64,000 bases of DNA from Monomorium pharaonis. Taxonomy: Eukaryota; Arthropoda; Insecta; Hymenoptera; Formicidae. Every line of letters begins with the position of its first letter. Positions within the stretch are counted from its first letter, which is position 1. The translations under genes and the position numbers were made by a program. This document shows positions 55,942 to 64,000 of this stretch, one piece after another. The stretch covers positions 27,310,856-27,374,855 of the forward strand of contig NC_050470.1 of assembly GCF_013373865.1 (NCBI RefSeq), given 5' to 3'. The notes under the pieces are model-generated. The model saw only the letters and a list, made by a program, of their open reading frames with translations, was not told where the DNA came from and did no database searches.

Positions 55942-56075
55942 AATGAGCGCGCTATTGTTCAAAGAGATAGATACATGGAGTGAACTTTTTCTAGTACTAT
56001 GATAAAAATGACGTGCTAAGATCATTTTTATGTGAGTGATCAATCATAATACATTTGAACAATAGCGCGCTCATT
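55942..56075. repeat. 22-bp perfect inverted repeat with an inner stem
   Basis: The sequence starting aatgagcgcgctattgttca at 55942-55963 recurs as a perfect inverted copy at 56054-56075. A second inverted pair (ataaaaatga near 56001 and tcatttttat near 56021) lies inside. The arms are unusually GC-rich for the neighbourhood. The structure could be a small fold-back transposon. Confidence 0.75.
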
Positions 56076-59000
56076 GTTTTCATTTTAATGGAAAAAAAAC
56101 TAAGTTTTTCATCGGTCAAAGGAAATCTTAAAATACGTTGCTATATTGTAATAATATTTTCAACAAAGTTAATTGATTACGAGAATTTGCATTAAAATTT
56201 CTTTTTCTGTAGTCAACGATTTTTCGGTCATACCGATTCAGTTATATGAATCTGAACGTGATGGGAGGTACGTTGCGAGTAAGCGCGAATGCGAAATTAA
56301 TATTGTGGTTTGAGTTTACAGCGATATAATTATCATGCATGGTTCCTACTCATGTACGTATATTATAGTCCAAAAATATACGTCTTCCACAAAGATTAAC
56401 AGGGTCATCAAGGTGATTTTGGGTTGCTATATGTCTACTATATGGAGGCGCATATACGGACTTTATATGCGTGTATGCGGACGCGTTTTATCTCAGCAGA
56501 TCGCGATACGAGAAACGCCATTTGTAACTTCTCCGTCTCGCGTATGCACGAGCGCGCGCCTATGTCCGGATTTTCCATTTCATGTCCATCAAATAGACAT
56601 TAAGAGCGATTCCGGGGATGCGGTGGAACAGGAAATAGAAAGGAGAAGTGGCCCTTTTAGCACTGTCGCCGCAGGCGTTGCTGGCAATTGCTTTCACATT
56701 CTCTGCTTTTAATAAAGTTACTAATTTATTGGATACGCGCCATTGTTATTGTTGTTGCATCGACGTGGCGTTATTGTTATGCGAACGTTTCCATGAGTGA
56801 AGCGCCGTAAGCTCGGATTATCCAGTAATTCACGATCGATGCGCCAAACGAGTGCCGACTCTGTACGTAAGCGCACATATGCGTAAGCGAGCAATTTGCA
56901 TTCGTAATGTTTCTGTTGCTTTTGTGTGCTGAGTAATGAATGCCGGGATTTATTTTGGACGTGTGCACGTGCAGTTGTTTTGATAATATCCAGATTATCA
57001 AATTTCATTGCGAGAAATTTATCTTGCGAGAAATTCTTTTCGGTTATAGTTTACAACATTAAAAGCAGAATATATCAAGATTTTTTTCACATTCAAATAT
57101 TCTACAATTTTTAATAAAAAATAAGAAACGTTTTTGTTTAAATACATTATCTATAAATTAGTTTAGAGAATTATTTGAAGAAATATATATTTGCGCATAA
57201 AAATATTTTTCATAATAATAAAAATATTTATATATTTTTCATATTAAAAATATATATTTCTCATATAACAAATTTCGAGAGCACGCAAATAATATGTAAA
57301 AATAATTCGCGGAAATACGTAAAAAATATTCAAAAATTTTACATTAAAAGAGAATTAGATGAGAATGGTGTAAGATTTGTATAAGATAAATTTTTCACGC
57401 GATTAGTAATTTAAAAAATCAGGAAAAGCAATAAATTAATAAAAATCTTATTCTTAATACTCTGCAAAATTTGAAACTTTCTTTAAATACTATTTTACGT
57501 TTCTATTATTATCATTCTTCTGAAGGACCTAATATTTTTGCTAATAACTGTTAGCATTGTTAAGTAACAACTACTTTTGATGAAAAAAAAATATTTGTGT
57601 TTCACATCTCTGGTACATTTTTTGAGAAGCTTTTGCGTTAACTTTTTCATTAAATCACTATATTTTATATTTTAACATTTTTATTCCATTATCCACATAT
57701 GTATACTTCCATGATAAAGAGAAAGAACAAAAAACGTATATAATCCGTTTTTGTCACATGTCGCTATGTCAATTTTTCGCGGAATTATAACATTTCAAAA
57801 ATCCGGTGCACGTGCACCATTCATGAAAGAATGCCACGTGTACGAGTGTGCAAACGTACGTGTGACAGGTGTGATACTAAGTTACTAGAAAGGGTGCAAA
57901 CAGGTATAATACACGTGCTTTATAGCATATTACGCCGCGGCAAGACGCACGTGTGTACTAGTGCTGTACTCTTTATCTCGAAATCCATGGATCAATATAA
58001 TCATAAATATCTTAGCACAGTGGTAAAAACCACAATAATATAATCTTGATCTCGTTTAAAAGAATAAAGTTGTGACATTTGCCATAATCCACAAAATCAT
58101 CTATCTCGAATGTGTGAAATATCATTGATCAATTATAATATAAAAACTAAATTAATAAAATATATATTAATATATCATAATAAATATAAACGACGTAATA
58201 ATGAAATATTTATATTGAGAGAAAAAACTTTATAAAGCCATATATACATGTAATACAAAAACAATGCAAAATTGTAAGTTTAATTATAAATTCATTACCG
58301 GTTATACGAGAAATTCATCATTTCTCTTGAAAAGAGAAATTGTGTATTGTGAATATCTCTATTGATATGTTTCTGAGAAGCAGGATTTGTATAATAACTA
58401 TATAAATATAGATGTTATGGAGAAATATGGATATAAATGCGGATCAGCTCGCTCTGGCGAAAATGTGTTCATTGATTTTTAACGTTTATATTCACGTCGT
58501 TGTTTAACTTCAGATATTCGTGAGATATAATCGCAGCTTTTCTGATTAAAGCAGAATGGATATGAGATTTCTCTTCACTCTTTGCGAGAGAGTGATGTAT
58601 ACCTGACACTTTTTTCTCTTTTATGATGTATTATTTACAGTTTAATAAAAGTAGGTATAATTTCACATTTTTTTGATATATTGGCATTTACTTTACGTAT
58701 TTTTTTACATTTTTTCAGATTTATACTAATTTATCCTCATACAATTGCCATATTAGATCTGGTACTTTAAATTTAAATCTAATTTCAAATTTGTAATTAG
58801 CGATTCAAAAAGTAGAAGTACAAAATTTCACAGAAATCCGTCAAGTGGAGAAAATGTGTCCCTAAAAAAGTTAAACTTGCTTATAATGCGAGGAAGAAAA
58901 TGTAAAGTCACATAATTTTCGACCGTTCAAATGTCAGAGAAAAATAGGCATTTTTTACGAAAAATTCTTGTGTGATTTGATCATTATTTTGTAGCTTTCA

Positions 59001-62000
59001 TAGGTGATATAAATTATGAATTTAGTTCGTTTTAGTTCTGAATTGTTTATATTAACCACTATTATTGCGCAACGCGATAAACGTTTAATACAACAATGTA
59101 ATCTTGTTTTTAAAAGCTCGCAATGTTTAATCATGAATGTCAAGAGGTTTGATTATCGCATCAATTTTCGATGAATCTTTACACATTGAAATCTTCAGAT
59201 TTCTTTCTGGATTTTTAGGGAGAATCACATGGATGGAATTGAATAGGTGACGTAATAAGGTATTAGTGGTACGTTGATTTCGTACGTATTACATTTCAAG
59301 ATCTATCGACATTAGTTCGGTGGTTGGACAAGAGGCTATTTGCGAAAGTCCGATTGTCCGGACTGACCGGAAAGGGTTGACAGGCTTTCAGGGATGGTAC
59401 GACAGAATACCCCTGATAAGCGGAGATGCGTAACTAAGCGGCAAGAGAACAGGACACACAAAAGATCGAGAATGGAGTCCGGACGGTCACGGAAAGCATT
59501 TACTTTTGGACACGAGTCTTCTCGAGGATGTCAGAGGTGTCCGCCACGGAAATGGGAGCAGATTGCTTGCCCTCGAAAGTCTCCTCATAGATTCCCGTGG
59601 TGGAGGAGGATCCGGATTATCAGACCGCCGCTTATGCAAAATCTATTCGGATTTAAATTTGCGTAGTTCGTATTCGTAACTAAGTCACAGTAGACGAAAT
59701 TTTTCTTATGAATATTACGTCTATATTAAATTACAAATTAATCACATGTTTGGCATAAAGAAAAAAGAAATTTGTAATGTTTTACAGAAAAAAATTTCTT
59801 GTTTTGAGAATATACAATACTTTTTTCTGGTATATTTTAAAAGTAAACGAATTTTTTTTCCGATCGCAAAATATTATCTATTATTTTCGCATATTAGTTA
59901 AAAAAGTTTTATATCATTTTTTTAATTCAATTCTGACAATAAGCATATCCAGGAATTGTGAAATTTCTCTTTCTGATATTTTTCTCGCTTGGAATTTATA
60001 ATGAAAATTAACGTACGTCATTCTCCATTCTAATGTTTTTGATCGTATCGTTAAACATATCGAATAATGTGGCCTTAACAATTAATTGATCTGATGTATA
60101 ACGTGTAATATGTCGCTAAATATCCATTCAGCGTCGATCATTGTTCAATTACAATGTACGTGTAAAATTATAACACGATAAGCTGACAGATCAGATGTAA
60201 TAGATAATATACCGTCGGTGCATTATGCGTATTAAATTCGCCTCATATACACGAGCTAGTTGCATTTAAAGCGAAACAGTAGTACGAATACAGTAAAGCC
60301 AGCCACTTTTCGTTCAAATAATAATGCGCTCGTGCAAATGTATAGTGGTAATATTATGAGTAATCTCGGGAGAAAAGTATCTACCTTTTATTCTTGCAAT
60401 ACTTCAATAGACAAACGCAATTGTGTTAACCCCTTTTCAACCCCTTTTGGTTGATTGTAAGAGTCCTCTAGTGAATTGAATTCACACTCTTGCGAGAATG
60501 GAACGGCTAACGCAGGTTTCTGTCTGATCATGCGACAATAATTGAAGAAACAATAGTAAGTTCCACACAAAAAAATTTCTAGTTTTTGGGAAATTGAAAT
60601 ATAATCTACGAAAAAAAGCGTAGTATAAAAAATATATAAGTTAAAGAAGAAGAAGTAATAGTGATAGAAGTATTTATTGAATTAAACTGTGAAAAAGATA
60701 TTATCATCAAATAAAAAGATATGTTATATATATTTTTTGAAGAGGTCTTTTCCTGGTATAGAAGAAGAAAAAGTGCTTCAATTATTTGTTTATGATGAAT
60801 CGCGCGTCAATTTTCCACCAGCGTTATTAAACGCTTAACAACTGTCGTAGAACGTGTAAAAAGTATTATTCGTCTTGGGATAAAGTAAGATTGAAGAGCA
60901 AGAAGAAATCTCGCTGTTCGACAACAAAATATATTCTGCTTTTTTTTTCTCGCAATTGCGGGAATGGAAGCAGCCGCTTTCAGCGTATAATGTAGAGTGA
61001 AAAGTATCATTCCGTACCATCTGCGCTGCAGAAAATCGCGAATTCTATGCTGCCGGGAATCTTTATATCTCCTTCAGACGTCGTCTGCAATGCCTCTGGG
61101 AAACTCCACTTCGGAAAACAAACGGTATACCCGTCCGAGGGATCCAACTTTATATAAATAGTAGTAAATATAAGTTTTTTTTTTTACATTTCATTGCGAG
61201 GCATCGTCGCGGGTCACTGAAAGATTTGCGTTTTGCCGAGGTTATTAATATTTCACGAATCAGGCGGTGAACAAAAAAAGTAAGAATTCTTCGGGGCCAC
61301 AGTACCATTCTTTTGAATTAATTAGATTCTGGTATTACATTAACTTTATGAATAATTTTAACGAAGATCCGCGGTATGCTGTCTCACTTTCTTAAAGCGA
61401 ATCGTCTAAAGTCACGGCAATTTCTACGGCCGACACTGCCACTTTTCAATATGTACCTTCTACATGTTTTACACACTGATCGCTTATTTAATTTATATTT
61501 ATAACTCCGCGAAATCATTTTTATAATTTTTAAATAAAATTATATTCTTAGTTCTCTTATTAAAAGTTAGTTCTTTTAATAAAATTATATTCTTATACGC
61601 CAATTATACAACATAATATAATGTAATATAACAAGAAAATTATTAAATATATTGATATTACATAAATTATTAATTATATTAATTATATTAATTAAATTAC
61701 TATATTAATTATCAAAATGTTTATAATAAACATATCATCTCAAGTGCAAATAAAAATTTTAATGATAATGGAACAATTTTGATAATAAAACGTAGGACCA
61801 CCTGTAGGTATTGTTTCCTAATTTAAATTTCTAATAAACAATTACAACGTTGTAGCAACAACGCGTGTCTCTCGCGCCGTTCCATTAATATAATTATCAA
61901 TGCTTTATTATCCAGCCAAATAAATGCACGCCACTCCCCCTAGCCTCTTCTCGTCTCCTTAAACGCCCCAACGTACACTGTGAATTTACATTAACCCGGC

Positions 62001-64000
62001 CCGCGTTACACGCAGCCTTATTTACGTGAATATTCATCAAGGGAGTTGAAACACGCGCGTTGCACTTGTGCTAAGAGTAGATGGTTATCGGAGCTGGCTT
62101 CTCAACCGAGGGTTACGCATTTCTCAGACGCGCGTTTTCCCTTAGCGTGTTCTCGGTGAAGATGAACGAACACGGCGAGACAAACAGGCGGGGCGGGGAA
62201 GAAAAATGCACAAACAAGACCGCACGAATGGTCGCAAATTCAAAAATGGAACAACAGGCGCATCCGTCGGCCATTATTTTCTGCGGTGGGGTGGGTGCGG
62301 AATGGTCGCGCGGACCGCTGTAAAATTCTGCCGACAGTCTGTCTCTTTCTATCTTTTTCCTCTTTTCCCGCGTGTGTAACGTTCTGTCCTATTCCCCGTC
62401 TCGCTCGCTCTGTTACCACTCTCGACTCCGTTCTCTCGCTTCGTCTCTATCTCCCCCCCTCCCAATTCGCTCTGTATTTTAAGCTGCCTTCCATTTTCCA
62501 TTCTACAACCCTCATTTCCATTTTGTTGCCAGGCACAATTTAAATCTCCGCCGGACCGATGACATTCGGCGAGCGGGTTCTGCCTGGCACGAGCGCGAGC
62601 AGTTCGGAGCAAGCGAATAATGTTTCCCCGTACCGAGGAATAATTTAATCAACTTGAGCGTATATCTCTGATGAGAGAATGAAATGCCGATAATGGCAGG
62701 ATATTTGTATCAAAGTTGTTAGCATAATCCGCAGGCGCGGCTAGGGCATCGCTCTCGCGGCACACGGTCATTAAGCTAATTATGTTCGGCGGTTAAATAT
62801 TATTTTCAGAAAACTTGTTTCGAGAATTAGCTCTCAACGGGAAAATCAATTCGCGGTCGTGAGTGCGGTTTGTGCCTTTGTAAATTGATTCATTGCCAAT
62901 GCGCGTGTAATTTATGGCGAAGGTACATTCGATGATCTGTTGCCATAATCAGTTGCGAAACGATCTCTTGGTACGTTATTCATGATTGCAATTGACATTT
63001 TGCATATATAATTATATAATTTAGATTGCATGGTAAATAACAATCATGTTTATAACTCAAAAATTACTGTAACTCAACATTTTTTTATTAGGATCCTTTA
63101 ATTCTGATTATCTTAAAAAAATTTGCCGAGTATTATAATTAGACGGTTAGGGGAAAGGGCAATTATTTTAAATGTAAGTTTTCAGTATAATTTGTAGAGA
63201 AATGTAGAAATCTCCCCGTTCAACTTTTAAAGACAAATAAAGTAATGATTAAAAGACCATTCAAAGAGTTTCGCTCAACCATTTCTTTTCTGTTATATCG
63301 ATTAGAAAGTACAATCTAAATATCTTTCGCTATTGTCTTAATTCCGTCGCAATAATCTCAACTCCATCGAACAAATGAACTCGAATAACGAACTTCATAA
63401 ATATGCTACATTTATTCTTGGCGGCGCGAACGTTTCATCAAATTAGCGGTATATTCGGCAGATCGAGCTATCTCCTAAGTATCATGTAGTTAATGAGATT
63501 TATTGGTAGCTTTAGCAAGAAGCAAGAGAGAAAAGAATGGTCCTTATCGTTTCGCCGTGGGTGAAATACTTATTCGATGGAACCACCTTATCGCGAAGGT
63601 TATCATGAACGACCCTGTGAGACTTAAACAAAGTTGGCCAAGGTAGAGGAGCCAGTAAGGAGTTCGCAAAGATTGCAATAGCTGAACGTGTTACTCCTTT
63701 ATTGAATCATGAATCTAACGATGAGACCAGACATTGAATCCCTGGACGGATATCCGGTTACTCGTTAGTTGAGCACCGGCTCCGCTAAGATTTATGTAAT
63801 TAGCTGAATTTCTTGAAAATGATCCAAGGCAATACTAATGAAAAAATCTGCTAACAATTAAGTTCACATTTCCCATTAATAAATAGATACCCTACGAAAT
63901 ATATAATGTGTGTGGTCACAATTTCATTAAAAAGGTATTAAGAAAGATCTTTGTTGTTAAAGTTGACTCGTGTAATTTTTATAATAAATAAAGTAAATTA
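56076..64000. other. Distal region, no gene recognised
   Basis: GC-richer islands lie at about 56230-56900, 59230-59670, 61000-61460 and 61850-62950, separated by AT-rich DNA; the E-box cluster is at 57809. The 61850-62950 block is rich in AATTA-type and GCGCG words typical of insect regulatory DNA. A 125-codon plus-strand frame at 56335-56712 has no recognisable domain, and I did not call it a gene. Confidence 0.45.
57809..57953. promoter_or_regulatory. Cluster of four CACGTG E-boxes
   Basis: Perfect CACGTG hexamers occur at 57809-57814 (inside the palindrome ggtgcacgtgcacc), 57835-57840, 57912-57917 and 57948-57953. One such site is expected by chance about every 4 kb in unbiased DNA, so four in 145 bp is notable. 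CACGTG is the core site of bHLH factors such as CLOCK/CYCLE and MYC/MAX. No gene is recognised next to it. Confidence 0.5.

Noticed and set aside
56335..56712. 125-codon plus-strand frame
   Set aside because: Composition is uneven, there is no signal peptide or domain I recognise, and no convincing splice context.

Overview
This window is AT-rich eukaryotic nuclear DNA with long introns, many microsatellites, a decayed mariner transposon and several fold-back elements. The one gene I can identify firmly is a neuroendocrine convertase of the PC1/3 (PCSK1) type, split into many short exons. Splice signals, base composition and repeat types suggest an insect. A hymenopteran such as an ant is my inference and not proven by the sequence.

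Main gene. On the minus strand a proprotein convertase runs from an 11-nt coding start exon at 46670-46660 down to at least 19258. I assembled 14 exons, all with GT/AG boundaries and matching phases, giving 650 residues: signal peptide, prodomain with a KRLKR cleavage site, a complete subtilisin-type catalytic domain (Asp201, His242, Asn343, Ser416) and the P domain. These catalytic positions are each exactly 34 residues later than in human PC1/3, so the catalytic domain aligns without gaps. A possible terminal exon with a stop lies at 18368-18216 but is uncertain. The protein is expected to process prohormones and proneuropeptides in the regulated secretory pathway of neurons and endocrine cells.

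Layout. 1-324: a probable first coding exon of an unrecognised minus-strand gene that leaves the window on the left. 325-18,200: gene-poor, with GA repeats, a 61-bp-arm hairpin (1902-2031), a deleted mariner (2530-3281), a second long fold-back (10031-10225) and a GC-richer promoter-like island (about 14050-14370). 18,216-46,670: the convertase gene. Its 13.4-kb intron 2 (32487-45917) holds a fold-back element, a GT microsatellite inside an inverted repeat, a long GA repeat and a candidate plus-strand coding exon (38438-38558). 46,671-47,160: the GC-richer convertase 5' flank. 47,161-64,000: no gene recognised; it has microsatellites, a 22-bp perfect inverted repeat (55942-56075), a cluster of four CACGTG E-boxes (57809-57953) and GC-richer islands that look more like regulatory DNA than exons.

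I found no novel multigene system. The most interesting points are the insect PC1/3 gene, its tiny start exon, its extended mature N-terminus with a second RxKR site, the loss of RRGD in its P domain, and the nested candidate exon.
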